Shown: positions 15,750-23,592 of the stretch, in pieces
Layout: each line of letters opens with the position of its first letter
How positions within the stretch are numbered: position 1 is the stretch's first letter
Origin: Streptomyces sp. CBMA152
GTDB lineage: Bacteria > Actinomycetota > Actinomycetes > Streptomycetales > Streptomycetaceae
Direction of reading: 5' to 3'
Length of the DNA stretch: 64,000 nucleotides
Assembly (NCBI RefSeq): GCF_014596475.1
Contig: NZ_MECJ01000033.1
Coordinates: 248,001 to 312,000, forward strand
The notes under the pieces: model-generated
Seen by the model: only the letters and a program-made list of their open reading frames with translations
Told to the model about the DNA's origin: nothing
The model's database searches: none
Made by a program: the position numbers and the translations under genes

Positions 15750-16778
15750 TCACTCGCCCAGCGAGACGACCATCTTTCCGGTGTTCTCGCCGCGCAGCAT
15801 GCCCAGGAACGCGTCCGCGCCCTTCTCGATGCCCTCGACGACCGTCTCGCCGTACTTGAGCTCACCGGAGGCGATCCACCCGGCCACGTCCTGGACGAAC
15901 TGCGGCTGGAGCGCCGCGTGGTCGCCGACGAGGACGCCCTGGAGCCGCAGACGCTTGCCGATGATCATGGCCATGTTGCGCGGGCCCGGGGTCGGCTCGG
16001 TGTCGTTGTAGCCCGCGATCATGCCGCAGATGGTGGCGCGGCCGTGCACGTTCATCGAGGAGATCGCGGCTTCGAGGTGGTCGCCGCCGACGTTGTCGAA
16101 GTAGACGTCGACGCCGTCCGGGGCCGCCTCGCGCAGCTGGTCGCGGACGGGGCCCTTCTTGTAGTTGAAGGCGGCGTCGAAGCCGAGCTCCTCGACCAGC
16201 CACTTCACCTTCTCGTCGGAACCGGCCGAGCCGATGACGCGCGAGGCACCCTTGATCCGGGCCATCTGGCCGACCAGGCTGCCGACGGCGCCGGCCGCGC
16301 CGGAGACGAACACGGAGTCGCCCTCCTTGAAGGAGGCGACCTCGAAGAGACCCGCGTACGCGGTCAGACCGGGCATGCCGAGCACACCGAGGTAGGCGGA
16401 GAGCGGGGCGAGCGAGGCGTCGACCTTGGTGGCGTGCTTGGCGTCCACGTCGGCGTACTCGCGCCAGCCGAGCCCGTGCAGGACGTGGTCACCGACGGCG
16501 TAGCGCTCGTCGGCCGAGGCCACGACGACACCGACCGCGCCGCCGTCCATCGGCTTGTCGAGCGCGAACGGCGGGATGTACGACTTCACGTCGTTCATGC
16601 GGCCACGCATGTACGGGTCGACCGACATGAAGAGGTTGCGCACCAGGATCCGGCCCGCGGCGGGGGCCACGACCGGGGTCTCCTTGAGCGCGAAGTCGGT
16701 CGGGACGGGCCAGCCGTGCGGGCGGGCGACGAGGTGCCATTCACGGCCGGTGGCGGGGAGTGCGGACGGTACGGACAT
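15750..16778 (-). CDS. NADP-dependent oxidoreductase, MDR family (CurA/leukotriene-B4-dehydrogenase type)
   Basis: 342 residues. A zinc-free medium-chain dehydrogenase: N-terminal GroES-like domain with SVDPYMRGRM, then the Rossmann motif SGAAGAVGSLVGQMA and the DVYFDNVGGDHLEAAI block typical of double-bond reductases. It reduces alpha,beta-unsaturated ketones or aldehydes with NADPH. AGGAAGGG precedes the ATG. It is divergent from a MarR regulator, which probably controls it in response to an electrophile or drug. Confidence 0.9.
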   Translation of the reverse strand: MSVPSALPATGREWHLVARPHGWPVPTDFALKETPVVAPAAGRILVRNLFMSVDPYMRGRMNDVKSYIPPFALDKPMDGGAVGVVVASADERYAVGDHVLHGLGWREYADVDAKHATKVDASLAPLSAYLGVLGMPGLTAYAGLFEVASFKEGDSVFVSGAAGAVGSLVGQMARIKGASRVIGSAGSDEKVKWLVEELGFDAAFNYKKGPVRDQLREAAPDGVDVYFDNVGGDHLEAAISSMNVHGRATICGMIAGYNDTEPTPGPRNMAMIIGKRLRLQGVLVGDHAALQPQFVQDVAGWIASGELKYGETVVEGIEKGADAFLGMLRGENTGKMVVSLGE

Positions 16779-16803
16779 GAGAGCTGCGCCCTTCCTGGAT
16801 TAC

Positions 16804-16864
16804 TTCAGGTACTGAAACAACCATGCTCCTGGATATTTGAGATTGTCAAGTAACTGGGTACCCT
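16804..16864. promoter_or_regulatory. Overlapping divergent promoters and MarR operator
   Basis: For the reductase (minus strand), TTGACA (16844-16849) is 18 bp from CATGGT (16820-16825); the dyad TTCAG-GTA-CTGAA (16804-16816) spans the predicted start point. For the MarR gene (plus strand), TTGAGA (16837-16842) is 16 bp from TACCCT (16859-16864), which ends 7 nt before the ATG, so that mRNA would be leaderless. Binding of the MarR protein to the dyad is inference. Confidence 0.6.
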
Positions 16865-16870
16865 GTATTC

Positions 16871-17296
16871 ATGGCCCCACGTATGGATCCCCTGAGCCTC
16901 GAAGTCGTCGAGCTGATCGGCACGGTGGTGGCCCGCTACCACGAGGAGTACGAGCGGGCCGCGTCCGAGCACGCGCTGACCGGCGCCCAGGCGCGCGTCC
17001 TGCGCCTGCTCTCGCTGGGGCCGGTCCCGATGCGCCAGATCGCCCTCAAGCTGAAGTGCGAGCCGTCGAACGTGACGGGCATCATCGACCGCCTGGAGGC
17101 CCGCGGCCTGGCCGAACGCCGCCCCGACCCGGCGGACCGCCGCGTAAAGCTGGCGGCCCCGACCGAGGAGGGCCAGACAACGGCGACCCACCTCACCGAG
17201 TCCCTGAACTTCGCCCGCGAGCCCCTGGCTGAGCTGTCGACGGAGGAGCGGACGGTGCTGCGGGATCTGCTGAGGCGGATGCTGGGGGCGACCTGA
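16871..17296 (+). CDS. MarR-family transcriptional regulator
   Basis: 141 residues. The winged helix is clear: PMRQIALKLKCEPSNVTGII as recognition region and the wing DRLEARGLAERRPDPADRR. The only cysteine (in KLKCEPSN) lies in the recognition helix, so there is no OhrR-type peroxide switch. It is divergent from the MDR oxidoreductase and separated by overlapping promoters. The ATG at 16871 is kept because TACCCT lies 7 nt upstream; a second ATG at 16883 is possible. Confidence 0.92.
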   Translation: MAPRMDPLSLEVVELIGTVVARYHEEYERAASEHALTGAQARVLRLLSLGPVPMRQIALKLKCEPSNVTGIIDRLEARGLAERRPDPADRRVKLAAPTEEGQTTATHLTESLNFAREPLAELSTEERTVLRDLLRRMLGAT

Positions 17297-17309
17297 CCGT
17301 CCCGGGCAC

Positions 17310-17355
17310 TTAAGGGGCGCGGGGAACTGCGCGACCAGCCCCCACCGGCCCGCAG
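17310..17355. repeat. Half copy of the long hairpin repeat
   Basis: TAAGGGGCGCGGGGAACTGC followed by GCGACCAGC and ending in GGCCCGCAG: the right half of the element at 3177, without the left arm. It fills the short gap between the convergent MarR and zinc-ribbon genes. Confidence 0.8.
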
Positions 17356-18072
17356 CTAGACGCACCACCAGAGAAATCGGGTGCAAGAGGTCTTCGTAGG
17401 CGAAGGCGTGGGCGAGGGCGCAGGCCCGGGCTGCCCAGGCGGCGGGGCCGAATCCGAAGCGGACGGCACAGGGGACCCGGACGGGCCGGGCGACGCGGTC
17501 CCACCCGTGGCACCGGACGTGGGACCCGGGGACGGCACCCCCGTACGACCCGCACGCGTACCACCAGGCACAGGCACCCCACTGCCCCCCGGCCAGGGCC
17601 GCGCACCCCCCGCCTTCGGGTGCGACTTCCCATGCCCAGCCGCCGCAGGCACGGCGCTGGGCCGCCGAGGCCCACCCTCACTCGGATCGGGCGCAGGCTC
17701 GGACGTCTCCTGCGAGATCGGCTCCTCGTCATGGACGGCCGTCGCCGCGCCCCGATCGTTCGCGGGCGGCTCGATCGCCAGCTCCGCAAGACCCAGCGCC
17801 CCCGCCGCGAGCACGACACCCGCCGACCCGAACAGCACGAGGCGCCCGCGCCGCTTACGGGCCCGGCGACGCGTACGCGCCCGGGGCTGCTCGCGCTCGC
17901 GGCGCGCCCGGCGGTACCCGGTCGGGGCGGCGTCGGTGGCACCGGCCGCGGCGGTGTCGTACACCCCGAGGTCGATGATGTCGGGCTGCCGCAGTTCCTC
18001 GGCGGGGGTGCCGCATCCGGCGCAGGCCAGTGCGCCGTTGAGGTGCCGTCGGCAGACGTGGCAGTAATCCAT
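17356..18072 (-). CDS. SCO2400-family zinc-ribbon membrane protein
   Basis: 238 residues. It starts MDYCHVCRRHLNGALACAGC, with two CxxC pairs forming a zinc ribbon. A basic stretch (about residues 55-75) leads into one membrane segment (VLFGSAGVVLAAGALGLAEL, about 78-100), and the rest is Pro/Ser/Gly-rich and probably outside the cell, ending SCTRFLWWCV. It matches what I recall as the SCO2400 family, function unknown. Met at 18078 is an alternative start. The layout suggests a cytosolic zinc domain anchored to an exported low-complexity tail. Confidence 0.75.
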   Translation of the reverse strand: MDYCHVCRRHLNGALACAGCGTPAEELRQPDIIDLGVYDTAAAGATDAAPTGYRRARREREQPRARTRRRARKRRGRLVLFGSAGVVLAAGALGLAELAIEPPANDRGAATAVHDEEPISQETSEPAPDPSEGGPRRPSAVPAAAGHGKSHPKAGGARPWPGGSGVPVPGGTRAGRTGVPSPGPTSGATGGTASPGPSGSPVPSASDSAPPPGQPGPAPSPTPSPTKTSCTRFLWWCV

Positions 18073-18217
18073 GGCCAACGGAGGCTATGCGCGTACGGGT
18101 CGACAATTGGGGCCCGGAGTGTGTGGATCCTGTGTGGAACCCGATCTTCCGTGGCGTGTCCCCCGTACGAACCCGGGCGTTCGGTGCGTTGTCAGTGGGG
18201 CCGGGCAGGATGGGGTC

Positions 18218-18808
18218 ATGACGGACGCACAGCCGCATTCCACCGGCCCGGCGCGGCCCGGTTCCTTCGGCCCGCGCGACTTCCAACTTGTCCTGCTGCG
18301 GCGGATGGCCGACCACCAGCCGGGCCTGGTCGAGGACGCCCGGCACGAGCTCGGGGCGTCCATAGCCGAGATGCGCGAGGCGAACCGGCGCTGGCAGGCG
18401 ATGGTCCGCTCACCGCGCTCGCGCGGCGCGGCGGCCCGGTACCGGTCGGTGCTCGGCGAGCCCGAGCGCGTGCTGCCGCGCACGGTCGGCGACCTGGAGT
18501 GCGAGGCGCGGCTGTGGCCGGTGCCGCTGTGGCCGACGCTGCGGTTCGAGGTTCTGGCGGGGCCGGACGGGACGGTGTGGAACGAGTGGCTGATCCGGGC
18601 ACCGGGTTCGCCGGGTCCCGCCCTGACCTCGGTGGACGACCTGCGCCCGTGGTCCTGCACGGTCGACGAGGCGGCCCGCGCGTTCGCTCCGGCCCGGCCG
18701 ATGGAGGGCAGCGCGCCCACGCGCTGGCAGCTGGAACTGACGCTGCCCGGCGGCGACCGCCGCGTGGCGGAGTTCTCGTGGGGGCTGCTGCAACGGCTGT
18801 TGCCGTAG
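18218..18808 (+). CDS. Conserved hypothetical protein
   Basis: 196 residues, no signal peptide or membrane segment, no domain I recognise. Charged N-terminal helical part (MADHQPGLVEDARHELGASI), then a mixed region with several Trp/Pro (ARLWPVPLWPTLRFEVLAGP) that looks globular. The ATG at 18218 lies 7 nt after CAGGAT (18206-18211) and lacks a Shine-Dalgarno sequence, consistent with a leaderless mRNA. It is divergent from the SCO2400-like gene. Codon use is typical of the region, so it is a real gene of unknown role. Confidence 0.75.
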   Translation: MTDAQPHSTGPARPGSFGPRDFQLVLLRRMADHQPGLVEDARHELGASIAEMREANRRWQAMVRSPRSRGAAARYRSVLGEPERVLPRTVGDLECEARLWPVPLWPTLRFEVLAGPDGTVWNEWLIRAPGSPGPALTSVDDLRPWSCTVDEAARAFAPARPMEGSAPTRWQLELTLPGGDRRVAEFSWGLLQRLLP

Positions 18809-18824
18809 GAGGTACGGATCTCGA

Positions 18825-18956
18825 CTGCGGACCGTGTGTGGCTGATCGCGCAGTTCCCCGCGCCCCTAAAAACGTCGGCCGAGCCAAGTTCCCAGGGTTC
18901 GGCGGACCACCTAAGGGGCGCGGGGAACTGCGCGAGCGAGCCAGCACGGTCCGCAG
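18825..18956. repeat. Long hairpin intergenic repeat, copy with 48-bp insert
   Basis: Outer arms CTGCGGACCGTG (18825-18836) and CACGGTCCGCAG (18945-18956), core arms as in the other copies. Here the apical loop is expanded to about 50 nt (around 18870-18910) instead of 6-8 nt. It follows the hypothetical gene by 16 nt. Confidence 0.88.
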
Positions 18957-19134
18957 TCGAAAGGCACGCTCGGGCAACACGGCACGCCGAGGGCCGACAC
19001 GTCGTCCCCCGATCAGCCCCGCCTCCGGCGGGTTTGGCACTCAGTCAGCCGACGCCCGACCGGCGCAGCCCAGCGCGCGCCGGGCCCGTCGGGAACGGAC
19101 GATTCGATCAAGAGCCCCAGTCGGGAGGATCGCC

Positions 19135-20172
19135 GTGAGCGTCAGTCTGGAACAGTTGCGCCGTTGCCATGTAGCCGTAGACCTCGGGGCCGCGAGGACG
19201 CGTGTTTTCGTCAAGGGCCTCGGGCTCGTCGTGGACGAGCCCAGCGTCGCGGCCGTCAACACCCAAACCGGCGCGCTGATCGCCGTCGGCACGTTCGCCG
19301 AGAAGATGACGGGCCGTACGCCGGACTACATCCGGGTCGCCCGACCCGTGTCCGGCGGCACCGTCGTCGACATCGAGATGGCCCAGCGCATGCTGCGCCA
19401 TCTGATCGGCGAGAAGCTGCGGCGCCAGCTGCGCCGCAAGCCCCGGCTGCGGGCCGCCGCCTGCACCCCGCACGAGGCCGACCCGCTCGCGCAGCGCGCC
19501 ACCATCGAGACGCTGGTGGGGCTCGGCGCCCGCCGCGTCGAGCTGGTCGACACCCTGATCGCGGCGGCCGTCGGCTGCGGACTCCCGGTCGAGCAGCCGA
19601 CCGCCACCATGATCATGGTGTGCGGGGCGGCCACGACCCAGATCGCGGTGCTCTCGCTCGGCGCGATCGTCACCGCCGAGCGCATCCCGGTCGGCGGCGA
19701 CGCGATCGACCACGCGGTCATCCAGCACCTGCGCCACCAGCACGAACTGATGCTCCCGAGCCAGTCCGTACGCCCCCTCCAACTCGCCCTCAGCGGCAAC
19801 GGCCTGACCTCCCAGGGCCCGGCGTCCACCGAGATCCACGGCCGCGACGTCGCCACCGGCCTGGCGCGCTCGGTCCAGGTGGACACGGCGGCCGTCCGCG
19901 ACGCGATCCACACCCCGCTGACCGCCGTCCTCGACGGCATCGGCAAGGTCCTGCGCGACTGCCCGCCCGACCTGGTCGCCGACCTCGCCGACCGCGGGAT
20001 CATGATGGTCGGCGGCAGCGCGCTGCTGCCGGGCCTGGACCAGATGCTGCGCAAGGCGACGGGCATGCCCGTGGCCATCGCCGAACGCCCCGACATCTGC
20101 GCCATCCTCGGCCTCGGATCGATGCTGGACGGCAAGATCGAGCCGATGGTCCTGGACCCGCTCGCGGAGTGA
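19135..20172 (+). CDS. mbl: MreB-like protein Mbl
   Basis: 345 residues of the actin-like ATPase fold: phosphate 1 motif VAVDLGAARTRVFV, connect and phosphate 2 region (MIMVCGAATTQIAVLSLG) and the adenosine motif IMMVGGSALLPGLDQML. It matches the second MreB homologue of S. coelicolor (SCO2451, mbl), which helps MreB in spore wall synthesis. Compared with true MreB, the phosphate 1 loop lacks the usual GTxNT. GGGAGG (19123-19128) precedes the GTG at 19135. A sensor kinase gene follows at once, probably in the same operon. Confidence 0.85.
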   Translation: MSVSLEQLRRCHVAVDLGAARTRVFVKGLGLVVDEPSVAAVNTQTGALIAVGTFAEKMTGRTPDYIRVARPVSGGTVVDIEMAQRMLRHLIGEKLRRQLRRKPRLRAAACTPHEADPLAQRATIETLVGLGARRVELVDTLIAAAVGCGLPVEQPTATMIMVCGAATTQIAVLSLGAIVTAERIPVGGDAIDHAVIQHLRHQHELMLPSQSVRPLQLALSGNGLTSQGPASTEIHGRDVATGLARSVQVDTAAVRDAIHTPLTAVLDGIGKVLRDCPPDLVADLADRGIMMVGGSALLPGLDQMLRKATGMPVAIAERPDICAILGLGSMLDGKIEPMVLDPLAE

Positions 20173-20210
20173 CCAGACCGTACGGGACGGGTGGTACGGG
20201 AGGGGCGGAC

Positions 20211-21845
20211 GTGGGAGAGGACACGGCGCAGAGCGACGGACCGGCATCCAAGGGCCCGACATCCAAGGGCCCGGCAGGCACGAGCCCGGCATCCAGAACG
20301 GGCCCGCCGCCCCGGCTCCCCGTCCTCCTCGACGCCGTCCTCAGCGTCGGCTCCGAGCTCGAACTCCGCACCACCCTCCAGCACATCGTGGACACCGCGG
20401 CCGACCTGACCGACGCACGCTACGGCGCGCTCGGCGTGGTCGACCCCGAACGCGGGCGGCTCACCGAGCTGTTCACGGCCGGGCTCACCGAGGCCGTGCG
20501 GGAGCGGATCGGGGCGCTCCCCGACGGGCGCACCGGACTGATCGGCGCGCTCATCCACGACCCCCGCCCGCTGCGCCTCGCGGATCTCACCGCCGACCCG
20601 CGCTCGTCGGGCGTGCCACCGGGCCATCCGCCGATGCGATCGTTCCTGGGCGTCCCCATCCGCGTACACACCGAGGTGTTCGGCAACCTCTACCTCACCG
20701 AGAAGCGCAGCGGTCCGTTCACCGAGGAGGATCTGGCGCTGCTGCGCGTGCTGGCCTCGCAGGCGGGGATCGCGATCGGCAACGCCCGGCTGTACGAGAC
20801 GGCCCGGCGGCGCGAGCGGTGGATCGAGGGCGCGGCCGCCGTCACCACGTCGCTGCTGACCGGCGACACGGCGGCGGACGCGCTGATGACGGTCGCCGAG
20901 CGCGCCCGGCTGCTCGCGGACGCGGCCGCCGGGGTGGTGCTCCAGCCCACCGAGGCCGGCGGCATGGAGATCGTCGCCGCCTCCGCGCCCGACGACCCGG
21001 CCGACTTCGTGGGCACCGCCATCGAGCCCGGCTCGCCCGTACTGGTCCAACTGCTCAGTGGCGAGCCGGTGTTCATCGAGGACTCGGCGACCGATCCCCG
21101 GATGACCACGCACGTACGCACCCGGTTCGGACCGAGCATGATGCTGCCGCTGCAGAGCGGCGGCAAGCTCATCGGCACGCTCGCGCTCCCCCGGCGGCGC
21201 GGCGGGCTCCCGTACTCGGCGGTGGACCGGCTGCTGGCCGCCCAGTTCGCCTCGCAGGCCGCACTCGCGCTGGTCCTCGCGGACGCGCAGCACAACCGTG
21301 AACGCCTCGCGGTGTACGAGGACCGCGACCGGATCGCGCGCGATCTGCACGACCTGGTCGTCCAGCGGCTGTTCGCGACCGAGATGATGCTGGAGTCGAC
21401 CCGCCGCCGGGCCACGAAGGCCGCCGCCGACGACACGGACGAGCTGCTGACCAGGGCCGTGGACGAGCTGGACTCCACGATCCAGGAGGTGCGTACGGCC
21501 ATTTTCGCCCTCCAGCAGCCGCCCGCCGACGCGCCGACGACGCTGCGCGGGCGGGTGCTGCGCGAGACGGACGGGGCGGGGGCGCTGCTCGGGTTCCGCC
21601 CGTCGGTCCGCTTCGAGGGGGCGGTGGACGCGCTGGTCGGCGACGACACCCGGCTGCTGGCGGCCCTGCGTACGGCCCTGGCCACCGCGCACCGCCGTCC
21701 GGGCATCACGTCCGTCGCGGTCACGGTCGACGCGACGGCGACGCTCCCGGGCGGCCGGTCCGGAGTGCGCCTCACCGTGACGGACGACGGCCTGCGCGAC
21801 GACGGCACGCCCGGCGGCGAGACGGTGTGGCAGGAGCCGCTGTAG
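20211..21845 (+). CDS. GAF-domain sensor kinase with truncated ATPase domain
   Basis: 544 residues: Pro/Ser-rich N-terminus, two GAF domains (about 60-195 and 210-355), then a HisKA_3 dimerisation helix with the phospho-acceptor motif RDLHDLVVQRLFA (His380), as in DevS/NreB-type kinases. The ATPase part is degenerate: the N-box reads LLAALRTALATAHRRPG with no Asn, one G1-like VTDDG is followed by the stop after 19 more residues, and the G2 loop is missing. It is probably unable to autophosphorylate. GGGAGGGG precedes the GTG at 20211; a GTG overlapping the mbl stop (20169) is an alternative. Confidence 0.82.
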   Translation: MGEDTAQSDGPASKGPTSKGPAGTSPASRTGPPPRLPVLLDAVLSVGSELELRTTLQHIVDTAADLTDARYGALGVVDPERGRLTELFTAGLTEAVRERIGALPDGRTGLIGALIHDPRPLRLADLTADPRSSGVPPGHPPMRSFLGVPIRVHTEVFGNLYLTEKRSGPFTEEDLALLRVLASQAGIAIGNARLYETARRRERWIEGAAAVTTSLLTGDTAADALMTVAERARLLADAAAGVVLQPTEAGGMEIVAASAPDDPADFVGTAIEPGSPVLVQLLSGEPVFIEDSATDPRMTTHVRTRFGPSMMLPLQSGGKLIGTLALPRRRGGLPYSAVDRLLAAQFASQAALALVLADAQHNRERLAVYEDRDRIARDLHDLVVQRLFATEMMLESTRRRATKAAADDTDELLTRAVDELDSTIQEVRTAIFALQQPPADAPTTLRGRVLRETDGAGALLGFRPSVRFEGAVDALVGDDTRLLAALRTALATAHRRPGITSVAVTVDATATLPGGRSGVRLTVTDDGLRDDGTPGGETVWQEPL

Positions 21846-22146
21846 GTCCGGCCCGGGGGGGGGAATCCCCCACCCCACCCCGCCCCTTCCCGAAAGCCTC
21901 CGGCGGGTGTCGTTCGTCTGCGGCCCGGTGGGGGCTTGTCGCGCAGTTCCCCGCGCCCCTAACTACCCAGGGGCGCGGGGAACTGCGCGAGCAACCCAGC
22001 ACGGTCCGCAGCCGACCAGATCCCTCGGAGAGTTTCGGGAAGGGGCGGGGCGGGGGAAGATCACACCGGAGAGGGGCGGCGCGCCGCGTAGGGTTTCCGC
22101 AGGCCGGTGGACGGCCGGCGACCGTCGACCCCGAGGAGCCCCGTTC
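21846..22146. repeat. Mosaic repeat region between the GAF kinase and matB
   Basis: This 301-bp gap is almost wholly repeat modules: a G-tract hairpin after the stop codon, the module CCCCGCCCCTTCCCGAAAGC (21866-21897), a full long hairpin (21918-22011) and a reverse-oriented G-tract module (22033-22057). Then about 90 bp remain, with GAGGAG (22133-22138) as ribosome binding site for matB. No gene is seen. Confidence 0.8.
21918..22011. repeat. Long hairpin intergenic repeat, copy 3
   Basis: 94 bp, same length as copies at 3177 and 25029. Core arms GCGCAGTTCCCCGCGCCCCT and its complement around AACTACCC; the left outer arm carries CTGCGGCCCGG instead of CTGCGGACCG, so the outer stem is weaker. 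Confidence 0.9.
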
Positions 22147-23592
22147 GTGTCCTCTCTCTTTCCCGCCCTGCTGACCGCCGACGACAAGCAAGCGCTACGG
22201 TTCGACGGACGCGCCCTCACCTACGCGGAACTCGCCAGTACGGCAGGCTCCTTGGCGGCCCGGATCGAAGGGGCCGGACGGGTCGCGGTCTGGGCGACCC
22301 CCACGCTGGAGACGGCCGTGGGCGTGGTCGCGGCACTGCTCGCCGGGGTCCCGGCCGTACCCCTGAACCCCAGGACGGGCGAACGGGAACTGGCGCACAT
22401 CCTCAAGGACAGCGCCCCCACGACGATCCTGGCGGCCCCGACCGACCAACTCCCGCCCGCACTGGCCGAGTTGACCCGTATCGAGGTCACGGCAGCGGGA
22501 ACGGCCACAGCCGACCCCACTCCGGAGCGAACGCTTCCGCTGGGCGACACGCACACCGACCCCGAATCCCCCGCCCTCATCGTCTACACCTCCGGCACCA
22601 CCGGCCCGCCCAAGGGCGCCGTCCTCCCCCGCCGGGCGATCGCCACGACGCTCGACGCACTGGCGGACGTCTGGGGCTGGACGGCCGACGACGTACTCGT
22701 CCACGCCCTGCCCCTCTTCCACGTACACGGCCTGATCCTCGGCATCCTCGGCCCGCTGCGGCGCGGCGGTTCGGTGCGCCACCTGGGCAAGTTCTCGGTC
22801 GACGGGGTGACCCGCGAACTGTCGTCCGGCGCGACCATGCTCTTCGGCGTACCGACGATGTACCACCGGATCGCCGAATCCCTCGACACCGACCGGGAGT
22901 TGGCCAAGGCGCTGACCGGGGCGCGGCTGCTGGTGTCGGGGTCGGCGGCGCTGCCCGTCCACGACCACCGCCGGATCACGGCGGCGACCGGCCGCGCGGT
23001 GATCGAGCGGTACGGGATGACCGAGACGCTGATGAACACGAGCGTACGGGTGGACGGCGACCCGCGACCCGGCACGGTCGGCGTACCGCTGCCCGGCGTG
23101 GAGCTGCGGCTCGCGGACGAGTCGGACGGCATCGGCGAGATCCAGGTGCGCGGCCCGAACCTGTTCAGCGGCTATCTCCACCGCCCGGACGCGACGGCCG
23201 CGGCCTTCACCGAGGACGGCTGGTTCCGCACCGGCGACATGGCGAGCCTGGAAGCGGACGGTTACGTACGGATCGTCGGCCGCAAGGCCACCGACCTGAT
23301 CAAGAGCGGCGGGTACAAGATCGGGGCGGGCGAGATCGAGAACGCCCTGCTCGACCACCCCGGGGTGCGCGAGGCGGCCGTCACCGGGGAGCCGGACGCG
23401 GATCTCGGGGAGCGGGTGGTGGCCTGGGTGGTGCCGACGGATCGTCAATCTCCTCCCACTGCTGAGGAGTTGGCGGAGCACGTAGCCACCCAACTGGCCC
23501 CCCACAAACGCCCTCGTACGGTCCACTACCTCGACGCGCTGCCCCGCAACGACATGGGCAAGATCATGAAGCGGGCGCTGCAGAGTGACTGA
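22147..23592 (+). CDS. matB: Malonyl/methylmalonyl-CoA synthetase MatB
   Basis: 481 residues of the ANL acyl-CoA synthetase family. The P-loop is VYTSGTTGPPKGA (about 147-159), followed by LPLFHVHGL, ERYGMTETLMNTS, GWFRTGDM, GRKATDLIKSGGYKIGAGE and the C-terminal catalytic Lys in NDMGKIMKRAL. The sequence closely resembles S. coelicolor MatB (SCO2444), which makes malonyl- and methylmalonyl-CoA from the free diacids with ATP and CoA. GAGGAG is 8 nt before the GTG. It overlaps the following carboxyltransferase gene by 8 bp. Confidence 0.93.
   Translation: MSSLFPALLTADDKQALRFDGRALTYAELASTAGSLAARIEGAGRVAVWATPTLETAVGVVAALLAGVPAVPLNPRTGERELAHILKDSAPTTILAAPTDQLPPALAELTRIEVTAAGTATADPTPERTLPLGDTHTDPESPALIVYTSGTTGPPKGAVLPRRAIATTLDALADVWGWTADDVLVHALPLFHVHGLILGILGPLRRGGSVRHLGKFSVDGVTRELSSGATMLFGVPTMYHRIAESLDTDRELAKALTGARLLVSGSAALPVHDHRRITAATGRAVIERYGMTETLMNTSVRVDGDPRPGTVGVPLPGVELRLADESDGIGEIQVRGPNLFSGYLHRPDATAAAFTEDGWFRTGDMASLEADGYVRIVGRKATDLIKSGGYKIGAGEIENALLDHPGVREAAVTGEPDADLGERVVAWVVPTDRQSPPTAEELAEHVATQLAPHKRPRTVHYLDALPRNDMGKIMKRALQSD

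Noticed and set aside
16871..17296. MarR gene as OhrR partner of ohr
   Set aside because: No N-terminal sensing cysteine, not adjacent to ohr, and it faces the MDR reductase with overlapping promoters.
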